64,000 nucleotides of DNA, from contig JAHDND010000025.1 of assembly GCA_018435665.1 (NCBI GenBank), positions 1 through 64,000 on the forward strand, read 5' to 3'. Positions 35,822-45,092 of this stretch are shown in pieces. The notes beneath the pieces are model-generated. The model saw only the letters and a list, made by a program, of their open reading frames with translations, ran no database searches and had not been told where the DNA came from. Source of the stretch: Candidatus Thiosymbion sp. GTDB taxonomy: Bacteria > Pseudomonadota > Gammaproteobacteria > Chromatiales > Chromatiaceae. A program made the position numbers and the translations under genes. Within the stretch, counting starts at the first letter, position 1. Each line of letters begins with the position of its first letter.

Positions 35822-36109
35822 ATGGCCGAAACCATCGATGAATTGACCGTCAGCTACCGGGAGGGGGACCTCGAGACCGTCCAGGAACTCGACAAGGTCG
35901 TCCTCTCCAAGGGGGCTTGGACCACCATCCTCTTCCGCTACCGGGACTGGGACCGGGCCAAGGAGGTCTACGGGCCGGAGAAATACAGCATCCGTCGCTA
36001 TCAGAAACGCAACGGCCAGTATCAACAACAGTCCAAGTTCAACATCTCCAGCCGCGCCCAGGCCCAGACCCTGATCGCCGCCCTCCAGAAGTGGGTGGCG
36101 GCCGACTAG
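35822..36109 (+). CDS. conserved small protein of unknown function
   Basis: This 95-residue soluble protein (MAETIDELTVSYREGDLETV...) is rich in charged and aromatic residues, with SKGAWTTILFRYRDWDRAKEVYGPEKYSIRRYQKR split around a beta-rich core and an amphipathic C-terminal helix (SSRAQAQTLIAALQKWV). I have seen similar small proteins widely in proteobacteria without an assigned function. No motif for catalysis, export or metal binding is visible. It may share a transcript with the ankyrin lipoprotein gene. Confidence 0.75.
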   Translation: MAETIDELTVSYREGDLETVQELDKVVLSKGAWTTILFRYRDWDRAKEVYGPEKYSIRRYQKRNGQYQQQSKFNISSRAQAQTLIAALQKWVAAD

Positions 36110-36188
36110 CGGTGCGGTAACCCTGCCAACCGCCTGCCGGCCGGGATGGGACTGCTTCTCACACGTGAGAGGCCTGAATGTTTACTCC

Positions 36189-37184
36189 TCACTGCATCCC
36201 CTCGGGGATGACCGGGGGTTGAGCTTCCCCAGGCAGCGGTGGCGCCATCTCCGGCACCGGCGCGGCGCCACCCTGACCCGCGGTTGCTTGTCCCTCCACC
36301 CCGGTGGGCTGGGCGCTGGGTCCTGGCCCTGCAGGGCCGCCTCCCTGGCCGCCACCACCCTTGGCGTTGAGGGTCAGGCGATTGCCCTTATCGTCAATGG
36401 TGAGGGTGAAGCGGCTGAGGACGCTCATCCCCAACAGACCGCTGGTACCCAACATCCCATCCTCCAGGAAGGCCGCCCGGACATTCTCGACCCGGTTTTG
36501 CCCCAGCCAGATCGCCGGCAGGCTACCGATGCGCGCCTGCACCTTGCCATTGGCGGTCTGCATCTCACTGGGGCGCAGCCCCTCGCCGTCGATTCCCAGC
36601 AGTGACAGCAGGGAATCTGGCAAGACCACGAAGTCGGCCCCGGTGTCCACCAGCAATTCCCGCGACACCCGCTTCCCATCGGCGCCCTCCAGGGAGATCT
36701 GCACGGCATGCTGGGTCCCGCGGCGCGTGGTCTTGAGTTCGATGTGACCGCTGGCGGGCGCGCCCCCGGCCGGGTTGGGCGTCGCCGGGGGGACATAAGC
36801 CGCCTTCTCGCCGAGGATGATGACCCGCTCCACGGCCCCATCCGGTTTCTGGACGATGATGTGGTCAAAATCCGCCAGGAGCTTGCGCAGCCGCGGGTAG
36901 AGTTCCTCGCCGCTCGCCCGCCCGCGGGCCTCCTCACCGATGGCCCCCGCACCCACCAAGGTGAAGCCATGGGCCGCGGACAGGCGCTGGAGTTCTTCAC
37001 CGACCGGTACCCGCGACTGAGCGCCGGCCGGCGCGGGTGGCTGTGGTTTGTCCTGCGGCTGCTTCCTGGCTGGTGGCGACTCGCTGAGGGGAGCTTGCGC
37101 CGCCACCCAACCGGGCGACAGGACCGCGAGCGGCGGTAGGGCGAGAAGCCACCAGCGCCAATTACCGGAGGAAGAGGGCTTCAT
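36189..37184 (-). CDS. exported retropepsin-like aspartic protease
   Basis: The 331-residue protein has an N-terminal signal (WRWWLLALPPLAVLSPGWVAA), a Pro/Gln-rich stretch, a domain with LQRLSAAHGFTLVGAG, and then a clan AA aspartic protease domain: LLVDTGADFVVLP carries the catalytic DTG (about residue 196), and GLLGMSVLSRFTLTIDD is the typical flap/hydrophobic-loop region. Retropepsin-like enzymes of this size act as homodimers. The C-terminal 55 residues are Gly/Pro/Ala-rich. I start at ATG 37184, where the signal peptide begins. Confidence 0.85.
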   Translation of the reverse strand: MKPSSSGNWRWWLLALPPLAVLSPGWVAAQAPLSESPPARKQPQDKPQPPAPAGAQSRVPVGEELQRLSAAHGFTLVGAGAIGEEARGRASGEELYPRLRKLLADFDHIIVQKPDGAVERVIILGEKAAYVPPATPNPAGGAPASGHIELKTTRRGTQHAVQISLEGADGKRVSRELLVDTGADFVVLPDSLLSLLGIDGEGLRPSEMQTANGKVQARIGSLPAIWLGQNRVENVRAAFLEDGMLGTSGLLGMSVLSRFTLTIDDKGNRLTLNAKGGGGQGGGPAGPGPSAQPTGVEGQATAGQGGAAPVPEMAPPLPGEAQPPVIPEGMQ

Positions 37185-37299
37185 GCAGGCCAGGCCTCGA
37201 TGGTTGGGGAAGCGGAGTCTGAGGGTCAGTATGGCAAGCCCGCATGCTTTATCCAAGCCTGTTGACGGATCCGGGCCCTTAACGTAGCTGGCGAGGGGC

Positions 37300-38115
37300 T
37301 CATGGCCGGGTCGTGGGTCCATCCGGTTGCGTCAAGGCGATGATGGCAACCAAAGGCCGCCAGGCCCAGAAGGCGTAATGGTTCAGCGGTGGCAGATACA
37401 TCTGCGAGATCTGGCCGTCCAGATAGAGGGCGTTGGGGCAGTCGAGGCGATCACGGAACAGGGTGCCAAAGTCATGGAAATTGGTCTCGCCGTCGGAGAT
37501 GGCGAACACCACGCGCCCGGTCCGATCAACGCCCACCCCATTGCGCACATAGCGACTCTCGTAACCGGGAATGAAGCGGGGATGCAATGTGCCATCGATC
37601 ACCAGCATGGGCCCGGACTGGACGGCATAGCGGACAGGCACCGTGGGGCGATAGTCTTCCACCTGCACGACACCCGCACCTTGGGCGGTGACATAGAAGA
37701 CGCCGTTGGGCTTGAGGAAGAAGTTGCCCCCCCCTCGCCCCCGATTGAGCGGGACGAGGGTCTTGCCCTCCTCGACGTAAAGACCCAGGGGCGCCAGGTC
37801 CCGTGAGTAGATGCCGCCGTTGACGGCGAAGGTCAGTCGCTCACCCCGGGCGGCCAATTCCTGCCGCAACGCCTGGAGGCTGGCGTAGGGGCTGCCATCG
37901 GGTCGTTTCCAGTAGAAGCGCAGGCCTTGCTCCTCGCCCGGATCAAGCCGGTAGAGGTCGTATTCCACCCCCTGATGCTGGAGGGAAAAGGCGGTGGCCG
38001 CCGGCACCGGTGAGGCAAACCACAGCAGCAACAACACCATTCCCCGCAGAAAGCGCACGGGCTTAGTGAGTCCATCCCCGGCATTATCCCTATCCCGGGC
38101 CTTATCCCCAGCCAT
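37300..38115 (-). CDS. exported phosphodiester glycosidase-family protein (NAGPA/DUF2233)
   Basis: The protein resembles the phosphodiester glycosidase family named after human NAGPA. It has YDLYRLDPGEEQGLRFYWK, then RLTFAVNGGIYSRDLAPLGLYVE with the conserved NGG, FFLKPNGVFYVT, AVQSGPMLV, RNGVGVDRTGRVVFAIS and NALYLDGQISQMYLP with the conserved DG. A hydrophobic segment (MVLLLLWFASPVPAATA) is a signal peptide. The start is uncertain: ATG 38115 gives a long n-region; an ATG at 38199 has a better ribosome binding site (GAGGGTGGG); an internal ATG near 38040 starts right at the signal. The substrate is unknown. The divergent gap up to 38442 holds nothing else I can identify. Confidence 0.8.
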   Translation of the reverse strand: MAGDKARDRDNAGDGLTKPVRFLRGMVLLLLWFASPVPAATAFSLQHQGVEYDLYRLDPGEEQGLRFYWKRPDGSPYASLQALRQELAARGERLTFAVNGGIYSRDLAPLGLYVEEGKTLVPLNRGRGGGNFFLKPNGVFYVTAQGAGVVQVEDYRPTVPVRYAVQSGPMLVIDGTLHPRFIPGYESRYVRNGVGVDRTGRVVFAISDGETNFHDFGTLFRDRLDCPNALYLDGQISQMYLPPLNHYAFWAWRPLVAIIALTQPDGPTTRP

Positions 38116-38352
38116 GGCCACGGCCTGGACCTGAATCTGAACCAGGCGGCAATCTCCCGAAGAGGTCCCCGCGCATCTTCCCCACTGTCTCATGGTCATC
38201 CCACCCTCGCCTTCCGGAACAGACTCAGGTGCCAATGCTAACCTGCCTGGCGCGGCTTGGCCTATCGGCACCACCCCTGGGGCGCCTTGTCCCCATAACC
38301 GCCGTCGCATACCCGACGGCTTGCCGATGAGCCTCGCGAGCCCTTATGCTGA

Positions 38353-39405
<1,053 letters not shown>

Positions 39406-39412
39406 ATCGACG

Positions 39413-39850
39413 ATGATCGGTCTCCTGCAACGGGTCTCGGCGGCCCAGGTGACCATCGCCGGGGAAGTGGTGGGCGCCATTGGCCCGGGCCTGCTGGTCC
39501 TTGTGGGGGTCCAACGGGGTGATGACGAACGCCGCGCGGAGCGCCTGCTGGAACGTCTCTTGGGCTACCGGGTCTTTCCCGATGCCACCGGGCGCATGAA
39601 CCTGAGTCTCCGGGAGATGGGGGGTGGCCTCTTGCTGGTCCCCCAATTCACCCTGGCGGCGGACACCCGCAAGGGTACCCGCGCCAGCTTCACGCCCGCC
39701 GCCCCGCCCGCAGAGGGGCAACGCCTGTTCGATTGGCTCCTGGTCAAGGCGCGCGCGACACACCCCCAGGTCGCGATGGGGCGCTTTGGGGCCGACATGC
39801 GGGTGAGTCTGGTCAATGAGGGTCCAGTGACCTTCTGGCTGGAAAGCTAG
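39413..39850 (+). CDS. dtd: D-aminoacyl-tRNA deacylase
   Basis: Dtd hydrolyses D-aminoacyl-tRNA and glycyl-tRNA(Ala), a proofreading function in translation. The 145-residue protein starts [15 protein letters not shown] and has [18 protein letters not shown] (SQFTL-like catalytic motif, here PQFTL) and the cross-subunit [11 protein letters not shown] with the Gly-Pro-Val-Thr motif at the C-terminus. I use ATG 39413; an earlier ATG at 39380 lies within pip. It follows the pip reading frame by 7 bp. Confidence 0.95.
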   Translation: MIGLLQRVSAAQVTIAGEVVGAIGPGLLVLVGVQRGDDERRAERLLERLLGYRVFPDATGRMNLSLREMGGGLLLVPQFTLAADTRKGTRASFTPAAPPAEGQRLFDWLLVKARATHPQVAMGRFGADMRVSLVNEGPVTFWLES

Positions 39851-40192
39851 ACTCCCGTCCTTCCCATGAAATCCTGGATTTTCACGGCTGAGCCGGTGGG
39901 CTTACTGTCATGTAGAGAATGAGCTACCCTTATGAAAAGCAATAACTTTGCCATGAGCTTCCGGCCAAAGAGGGGTTCCTTGCCGGCTGGCAGCGGGCCA
40001 TCTCCGGACCCCAGGGGCACTGCCTGTGCCAATTAAATCGCGGGAGGGGAGAAGAGTGGACGTCGACAGAGGAAGCTTGCTACCGCTTGATGCTTACCAG
40101 CCTCCGCCGACGCCCAAAGGGGCAAGCTTGGACAAGCACCTCCCTGTGCGCGTTGATTCCTTGCTAAACCGGCGACTAGCGCCGGTGGGGGC
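39851..40192. other. convergent intergenic region between dtd and the sulfur globule gene
   Basis: No gene is supported in these 340 bases. The only clear feature is the hairpin at 40168-40186 that would terminate the sulfur globule transcript from the minus strand. Confidence 0.5.
40168..40186 (-). terminator. hairpin terminator of the sulfur globule protein gene
   Basis: ACCGGCG and CGCCGGT form a perfect 7-bp stem with a 5-base loop, followed on the minus strand by TTTAG. It lies seven bases beyond the sulfur globule protein stop codon. Confidence 0.65.
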
Positions 40193-40537
40193 TTACTTGG
40201 CCTCAGCGGCGGGGGCTGCCGGAGGAGCGGGCGGGGCATAGGGGGCGTAGGGCGCGCCGTAGGGGGCGTAGCCATAGGGGCCACCCCAGTAGGGGCCGTA
40301 GCCGTAGCCATAATTGTCACGATAACGGTTGTAACCGCGGCCCCAACCACGTCCGCCACCGGACATGTTCATGCTGAAGTCACCGTAGCCGTCACCGAAC
40401 ATGTCGTTCCACCAGTCGTTTCCGCCGTTACCCCAACCCGGGCCACCCCAGCCTGGGCCGCCCCAGAAGGCGGAAGCAGAGGCGGAGGCACCCAGCAGGG
40501 CGGCGATAGCGGCGGCAGTGGCAAGCTTTTTCATCAT
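40193..40537 (-). CDS. sgp: sulfur globule envelope protein
   Basis: The 114-residue preprotein starts [20 protein letters not shown] with a signal peptide cleaved after ASASA, leaving [16 protein letters not shown] at the mature N-terminus. The rest is rich in Gly, Tyr, Trp, Asn and Pro, with repeated [18 protein letters not shown] and PYAPYAPP units. This composition and the FWG start are those of the SgpA/SgpB structural proteins that wrap periplasmic sulfur globules in Chromatiaceae. I cannot say which paralog. GGAG lies 4-7 bases upstream of two adjacent ATGs. The dedicated promoter with a palindrome and the terminator indicate a strongly and separately regulated single gene. Confidence 0.9.
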   Translation of the reverse strand: MMKKLATAAAIAALLGASASASAFWGGPGWGGPGWGNGGNDWWNDMFGDGYGDFSMNMSGGGRGWGRGYNRYRDNYGYGYGPYWGGPYGYAPYGAPYAPYAPPAPPAAPAAEAK

Positions 40538-40607
40538 GTTTCTCCAACTTAAGGTTGATCTTGGCAGCTAGATGGCGGCGTCTTGGTTGCGCCGTCCATG
40601 GGTGAAT

Positions 40608-40636
40608 AGATTATTAGAAGATTCTAATATGCTCAA
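40608..40636 (-). promoter_or_regulatory. promoter of the sulfur globule gene with an 18-bp palindrome in the spacer
   Basis: On the minus strand TTGAGC (40631-40636) and TAATCT (40608-40613) are 17 bp apart. The spacer overlaps a perfect palindrome, TATTAGAA-GA-TTCTAATA, at 40612-40629, which touches the -10 box. A dimeric regulator bound there would block RNA polymerase. The leader would be about 65 nt. Confidence 0.6.
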
Positions 40637-40690
40637 GTATCTCCAAAGTGATATCGGCGGCACAGTCCCCTCGCCACCTCCCGCACAGAG

Positions 40691-40791
40691 GCTGTAAAAA
40701 AACCTCCTGCTCATGCACCTGGGAGTTCTCGATAACAACGATTTAGCGACTCCGAGGCTGAAATGAAACGGATTTTTCACAAGCTCTCAGG
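40691..40791 (+). repeat. ~100-bp interspersed repeat, family 2, copy A
   Basis: The element begins GGCTGTAAAAAAACCTCC and ends AAACGGATTTTTCACAAGC then TCTCAGG. Its ends are inverted relative to each other (TGT-AAAAAAA against TTTTTCACA). It matches copy B at 42551 and the inverted copy C at 43601. It lies between the sulfur globule promoter and hisB. Confidence 0.8.
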
Positions 40792-40851
40792 CCTGGCTGC
40801 CAGAGCAGGCTTGGCTATGGTTAAATAGGCGCTCAGGTTTTGTTCCAATCC

Positions 40852-41472
40852 GTGCCGTACCTCTCCGTGACCCCTACCCTTCTCCCCCGCCGCGCCGAGA
40901 TCGAGCGCCATACCCTGGAAACCCGGATCCGCGTCCGGGTCGATCTCGATGGTTCGGGCCAGTCCCGCTTCAGTACCGGGGTTCCCTTCCTGGAGCACAT
41001 GCTGGACCAGGTCGCCCGCCATGGCCTGATCGACCTGGAGATCGAGGCGGTTGGCGATCTGCACATCGACGCACACCACACAGTCGAGGATATCGGTATC
41101 ACCCTGGGCCAGGCCCTGGCCAAGGCCCTCGGCGACAAAAAGGGCATCCGCCGCTATGGACATGCCTACGTCCCCCTCGACGAGGCCCTGTCGCGGGTCG
41201 TGATCGACCTCTCGGGGCGACCGGGGTTGACCTACCAGGTCGCCTATACCCGCGCCATGATTGGCGGCTTCGACGTGGACCTGTTTCAGGAATTCTTTCA
41301 GGGCCTGGTCAATCACGCCGCCCTGACCCTGCACATCGACAACCTGCGTGGGATCAATGCCCATCACCAGGCCGAGACCATCTTCAAGGCCTTCGGTCGC
41401 GCCCTGCGCATGGCCGTGGAACCGGACCCGCGTCTCGGCGCGGTGACACCCTCCACCAAGGGCGTCCTGTGA
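40852..41472 (+). CDS. hisB: imidazoleglycerol-phosphate dehydratase
   Basis: HisB dehydrates imidazole glycerol phosphate in histidine synthesis. The monofunctional ~206-residue protein has [53 protein letters not shown] (metal-binding HHTVED) and the second set [22 protein letters not shown], as in all HisB. No ATG is available: TTG 40840, GTG 40852 and GTG 40867 are possible, none with a clear ribosome binding site; I give GTG 40852. The usual next gene, hisH, is absent. Confidence 0.93.
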   Translation: MPYLSVTPTLLPRRAEIERHTLETRIRVRVDLDGSGQSRFSTGVPFLEHMLDQVARHGLIDLEIEAVGDLHIDAHHTVEDIGITLGQALAKALGDKKGIRRYGHAYVPLDEALSRVVIDLSGRPGLTYQVAYTRAMIGGFDVDLFQEFFQGLVNHAALTLHIDNLRGINAHHQAETIFKAFGRALRMAVEPDPRLGAVTPSTKGVL

Positions 41473-41787
41473 CCCATGGCCAGCTCGCGCCCACTCGTGA
41501 AGTGGCCAGCGTCACAGCATCAGAACCCTAGGTCGGGCCACAAGCCCTACGGGGGGCAAATCACGTCATTGATTCCTGGGTGCGGTCAGCCAAAGCCCCA
41601 CAAGCACCGCGGGGTTGGAAAGCACCCTACCCGCGCGACATCGGGGTGCAGGTTGTGCGGCCCGGGCCTCTTCATCTCGGTGGAGACTTCGGCACCCCCC
41701 TCCCGGGCAGGGTCCAGGGTCCCAGCTTGGGCAGGTTCCCTGCCTGAATTTTCACCATGAGACCGAACTTAACCGGGAGGTGTTAGC
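41473..41787. other. non-coding gap where hisH would be expected
   Basis: In Gammaproteobacteria hisH normally lies between hisB and hisA. These 315 bases contain no glutamine amidotransferase motif in any frame and no convincing gene. A strong ribosome binding site, CCGGGAGG, at the end belongs to hisA. Confidence 0.7.
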
Positions 41788-42528
41788 GTGCTCCTGATCC
41801 CCGCCATCGACCTCAAGGACGGCCGCTGCGTCCGCCTGCGCCAGGGGCGCATGGATGACGAGACGGTATTCGCCGATGACCCGGTCCAGATGGCCGGTCG
41901 ATGGGTCGCCGCCGGCGCCCGCCGCCTGCACCTGGTGGACCTCAACGGCGCCTTCGCCGGAGAACCGGTCAACGGGGCCGCCATCCGCGCCATCGCCGCC
42001 GCTCATCCCGACCTGCCCATCCAGGTCGGCGGTGGCATCCGTGACGAGGCCACCATCGCCGCCTATCTGGAGGCCGGAGTTCAGTGGTGCATCATTGGCA
42101 CCCAGGCGGTCAAGGAGCCTGAGTTCGTCGCCCGAGCCTGCCGGGCCTTTCCCGGCCAGATCATCGTCGGCCTGGATGCCAAGGAGGGGCAGGTTGCGAT
42201 CAAGGGCTGGGCCGAGATCACCGACCATCGGGTCGCGGACCTGGCGCGGCGCTTCCAGGACGATGGGGTGTCCGCCATCGTCTATACCGACATCGGTCGC
42301 GACGGCATGATGACGGGCCCGAACGTGGAGGCCACCCGCGCCCTGGCGGCGGCGATCCGCATTCCCGTCATCGCCTCCGGTGGCATCACCCATCTGGATG
42401 ACATTCGCGCCCTGTGCGCGGTGGCCGCCAGTGGCATCACCGCCGCCATCACCGGCCGCGCCATCTATGAAGGCACCCTGGATTTCGCGGCGGGCCAGCG
42501 CCTGGCCGACGAGTTGGCGGCTGGCTGA
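41788..42528 (+). CDS. hisA: ProFAR isomerase of histidine synthesis
   Basis: HisA converts ProFAR to PRFAR. The 246-residue TIM barrel has [16 protein letters not shown] with the catalytic Asp8, [33 protein letters not shown] with the second catalytic Asp, and [12 protein letters not shown], the phosphate-binding GG motifs. Start is GTG 41788 with GGGAGG seven bases upstream. The gene normally following, hisF, which is a close homolog, is absent; the sequence here is HisA rather than HisF because of the N-terminal PAIDLKDG. Confidence 0.95.
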   Translation: MLLIPAIDLKDGRCVRLRQGRMDDETVFADDPVQMAGRWVAAGARRLHLVDLNGAFAGEPVNGAAIRAIAAAHPDLPIQVGGGIRDEATIAAYLEAGVQWCIIGTQAVKEPEFVARACRAFPGQIIVGLDAKEGQVAIKGWAEITDHRVADLARRFQDDGVSAIVYTDIGRDGMMTGPNVEATRALAAAIRIPVIASGGITHLDDIRALCAVAASGITAAITGRAIYEGTLDFAAGQRLADELAAG

Positions 42529-42550
42529 TCTGGCCCTGATGACTTTAGGG

Positions 42551-42650
42551 ATTGTGAAAAAAACTCCTGATCAGGCTTCGTGAGATTTTCAATAACAAGG
42601 GGACAGCACGTCTTTCGCTGGGCAGAAACGGACTATTCACAAGCTCTCAG
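42551..42650 (+). repeat. ~100-bp interspersed repeat, family 2, copy B
   Basis: It runs from ATTGTGAAAAAAACTCC to AAACGGACTATTCACAAGC then TCTCAG and aligns over its whole length with copy A, with the same inverted ends (TTGTGAA/TTCACAA). It sits in the hisA-hisI gap where hisF would be expected; the remaining ~220 bases of this gap (42529-42851) contain no gene I can support. Confidence 0.82.
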
Positions 42651-42851
42651 CCCGGGACCGGGCCTTGGCCCTTGCCCGAGCAATTGCCCTTGCCCCGATG
42701 CCCCTGCCGGTCAGCCACCCCATCACCTCGGGGTTTGGCATTCCGGGGGGCAAAGACATGAAATCTTGGAAGCCTGTCGGGCTAACCCTATCCTGCCCAG
42801 CCCCCACCGGTCCCGCCCTTCTTTCCCCCATCAACCACATGGAAAACCCCT

Positions 42852-43241
42852 ATGGCAGAACAATGGCTTGACGCCATCAAATGGAATGACCAGGGTCTGG
42901 TCCCCGCCATCGCCCAGGAGAGCCACAGCGGCACCATCCTGATGATGGCCTGGATGAACCGCGAGGCCCTGGCCGCGACCCGGGCAACCGGCCACGCCGT
43001 CTACTGGTCGCGCTCCCGCGGCAAACTCTGGCACAAGGGCGAAAGCTCCGGCCATGAACAAATCGTCAAGGCCATCCGCCTGGACTGCGACGCCGATGTC
43101 ATCCTCCTGGAGGTGGAACAGAAGGGCGGCATCGCCTGCCACACCGGCCGGCATCATTGTTTCTTCCGCGAATTGCGGGAGGGTGACTGGGAGGTGATCG
43201 AGCCCGTGTTGAAGGACCCGGAGGCCATTTATGGCCATTGA
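42852..43241 (+). CDS. hisI: phosphoribosyl-AMP cyclohydrolase
   Basis: The HisI domain opens the purine ring of PR-AMP. The 129-residue protein has [35 protein letters not shown] (split in the family as MAWMN and YWSRSR), [12 protein letters not shown], and [16 protein letters not shown] with the metal ligands of DCDAD, then [11 protein letters not shown] with Cys and His ligands. HisI is a separate gene from HisE here, as in many Gammaproteobacteria outside the enterics. Confidence 0.96.
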   Translation: MAEQWLDAIKWNDQGLVPAIAQESHSGTILMMAWMNREALAATRATGHAVYWSRSRGKLWHKGESSGHEQIVKAIRLDCDADVILLEVEQKGGIACHTGRHHCFFRELREGDWEVIEPVLKDPEAIYGH

Positions 43242-43280
43242 AAGACCAGCCGCCACCCGCCGAAGCCATGGGGGCCATAC

Positions 43281-43604
43281 ATGAGCGACATCCTCATCCG
43301 CCTGGCGCAAGTCCTGGAGGCCCGCAAGCAGGCCGATTCGGACGATTCCTATGTCGCTCGCCTCTACGGCAAGGGGCTGGACGCCATCCTCAAGAAAATT
43401 GGCGAAGAGGCCACTGAGACCGTCATGGCGGCCAAGGACGGTGACCCCGTCCGCCTCACCGCCGAGATCGCCGACCTCTGGTTCCACTGCCTGGTCCTGC
43501 TGGCCCAGCAGGGCCTGGGTCCGGAGCAGGTCCTCGCCGAACTGGACCGCCGCTTCGGCCTCTCGGGCATCGCCGAAAAGGCCGCCCGCTCCTCCCGCAC
43601 CTGA
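43281..43604 (+). CDS. hisE: phosphoribosyl-ATP pyrophosphohydrolase
   Basis: HisE removes pyrophosphate from PR-ATP, the second step of the pathway. The 107-residue helical protein has [20 protein letters not shown] and [14 protein letters not shown] with the Glu ladder that binds magnesium, followed by [15 protein letters not shown]. The stop codon TGA (43602-43604) lies within the end of a family 2 repeat copy, so the last few residues may come from repeat insertion. It follows hisI by 39 bp. Confidence 0.96.
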   Translation: MSDILIRLAQVLEARKQADSDDSYVARLYGKGLDAILKKIGEEATETVMAAKDGDPVRLTAEIADLWFHCLVLLAQQGLGPEQVLAELDRRFGLSGIAEKAARSSRT

Positions 43605-43702
43605 AAGCAGGTGAAAAATTCCGTTTCTTCTCAACCTCAGACCAGCTATCTCGTTATGCTTGAAGATTCCCTGCATCCTGCTTATGGGGGTTTTTCATAG
43701 CC
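43601..43702 (-). repeat. ~100-bp interspersed repeat, family 2, copy C (inverted)
   Basis: Read on the minus strand it runs GGCTATGAAAAACCCCC to GAAACGGAATTTTTCACC then TGCTTTCAG, matching copies A and B end to end. On the plus strand its first bases, CTGAAAG, contain the hisE stop codon. Confidence 0.78.
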
Positions 43703-43722
43703 TCTGACAGCTGGCGAAGCCC

Positions 43723-43760
43723 CTGAGATCTGGTGAAAAATTTCCCTTTTTCTCAACTCC
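43723..43760 (-). repeat. partial family 2 repeat, copy D
   Basis: CTGAGATCTGGTGAAAAATT and the following CCCTTTTTCTCAACTCC repeat the first ~38 bases of copy C in the same orientation, 20 bases after copy C ends. The rest of the element is missing. It lies 58 bases before the VOC gene. Confidence 0.6.
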
Positions 43761-43817
43761 AGCTCCATCTCCAGATCCAGCGCCAGCTTCCGCATCAAAA
43801 TCGCCATCTCACCGTCC

Positions 43818-44204
43818 ATGAAAATTGACAGCCTCGATCACTTGGTTCTGACCGTCAAAGACATCGAGGCCACGGCAGCCTTCTATTCAAACGTCCTCGG
43901 CATGGAGGTCGTTACTTTCGCTGGCAATCGCAACGCCTTGTCTTTTGGCAGCCAAAAGATCAACCTGCATCAGCACAAGCGGGAGTTCGAACCCAAGGCT
44001 CAGAATCCAACGCCTGGCTCAGCCGATTTGTGCTTCATCACGTCAGTCCCCCTGCCAGAAGTGGTTCACCACCTTGCTTTGTGCCATGTCGCGGTAATTG
44101 AAGGGCCAGTCCAACGCACTGGCGCGACAGGTCCAATTCTTTCCGTTTATTTCCGGGACCCAGACATGAACTTGATTGAGATTTCAAACAACGTTCATGC
44201 CTAA
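43818..44204 (+). CDS. VOC (glyoxalase/dioxygenase superfamily) protein
   Basis: The 128-residue protein has one complete glyoxalase-type fold made of two beta-alpha-beta-beta-beta modules: [32 protein letters not shown] in parts ([22 protein letters not shown]), [14 protein letters not shown], and [16 protein letters not shown]. Metal-site residues His8, His51 and Glu near the C-terminus are in place. Such single-domain proteins are often called fosfomycin resistance-like or virulence protein-like; the substrate cannot be deduced. Base composition is visibly less GC-rich than the neighbouring his genes, hinting at recent acquisition. Confidence 0.85.
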   Translation: MKIDSLDHLVLTVKDIEATAAFYSNVLGMEVVTFAGNRNALSFGSQKINLHQHKREFEPKAQNPTPGSADLCFITSVPLPEVVHHLALCHVAVIEGPVQRTGATGPILSVYFRDPDMNLIEISNNVHA

Positions 44205-44291
44205 GGAGCTGCTGATTAAATCGGATAAAAATCGTTAATCGACTGATTATAAACATGAAATGTGACCGGAAGTGAATTAATCAGCCTTTTC

Positions 44292-45062
44292 CTAATGGAT
44301 GCAACCGCTAGCTTTAGGCAATTTCTCCGGCTTGCCCCAATCGTTGCTCGGGAGGGCTTGATAGGGCTTCGGGAATACCTGCTTGTGCACGGTGAAGCCC
44401 GTCGGCACATCCGAGCCCGGCGTGCCGTAATCGACAATCCAGAAATAGTCGTAGTTATCGCCAAACCAGGTGTGCGGAACCTGTGCCGTGCTCGGCAGCT
44501 TGTCGAGGTTGAGCAACTGACGCAAGGTGATCTTCTCGTGCGGAAACGACTCTTCGAGCTGCTGGTTGGCGATATGGTCATGCTCCCAGACCATCACCAA
44601 GGTTTTGCCCTCCCAGTTCGGGTGGTTGAGCAGGTCCCGCGCGGCCTGCTGGGTGCGCTGGTTCAGTTGCAGGGTAAATTCCCGCTTGCTCATGTCCGGC
44701 AGCGGCGCCACGGAATATAGCTGAATCGGCAAGCTCCAGCTTTGCGCCAGGGGGCTGGCCAGTTCCAGGGTATGCAGGGTGATCGCGAAAATGCCATCCG
44801 GACCGGTCCCGGCGGGAAAGAGGCTGTTGGCCGCGCCCTTGCCCAGATAGTTGGCCTCTAAAGCCAGCGAGCGTTGCTGACCGATGGCGCACAGCCGATA
44901 GTCGTTCTGCTTCTCGCCATGGCGCAGAATGATGATCTGCTTGGGTACCGCCTCGGCCAGCGGCGTGATCCCCAGACTGAACAGAATAAAGGCCAACAGG
45001 CTCAGGCCCACCTGGCGCGCCAGGCTGAGTGGTGGGATCTTCTGCGATACGTTCATGGACAT
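44292..45062 (-). CDS. exported histidine phosphatase-like protein
   Basis: The 256-residue protein has a signal or anchor segment (VGLSLLAFILFSLGITPLAEA) followed directly by IIILRHGEKQNDYRLCAIG. The RHGE motif contains the phosphoryl-accepting His of the histidine phosphatase superfamily. A second motif, VMVWEHDHIANQQLEE, can provide the proton-donor Glu/His. It would act in the periplasm. The substrate is unknown. The GC content is lower than in argJ, 30 bp away. Confidence 0.78.
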   Translation of the reverse strand: MSMNVSQKIPPLSLARQVGLSLLAFILFSLGITPLAEAVPKQIIILRHGEKQNDYRLCAIGQQRSLALEANYLGKGAANSLFPAGTGPDGIFAITLHTLELASPLAQSWSLPIQLYSVAPLPDMSKREFTLQLNQRTQQAARDLLNHPNWEGKTLVMVWEHDHIANQQLEESFPHEKITLRQLLNLDKLPSTAQVPHTWFGDNYDYFWIVDYGTPGSDVPTGFTVHKQVFPKPYQALPSNDWGKPEKLPKASGCIH

Positions 45063-45092
45063 TCCCGGGGTTAGGGAGACGGGCGGGGAGGG

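Noticed and set aside
41476..41760. Possible hisH remnant between hisB and hisA
   Set aside because: No class I glutamine amidotransferase motif (such as the nucleophile Cys elbow) can be found in any frame.
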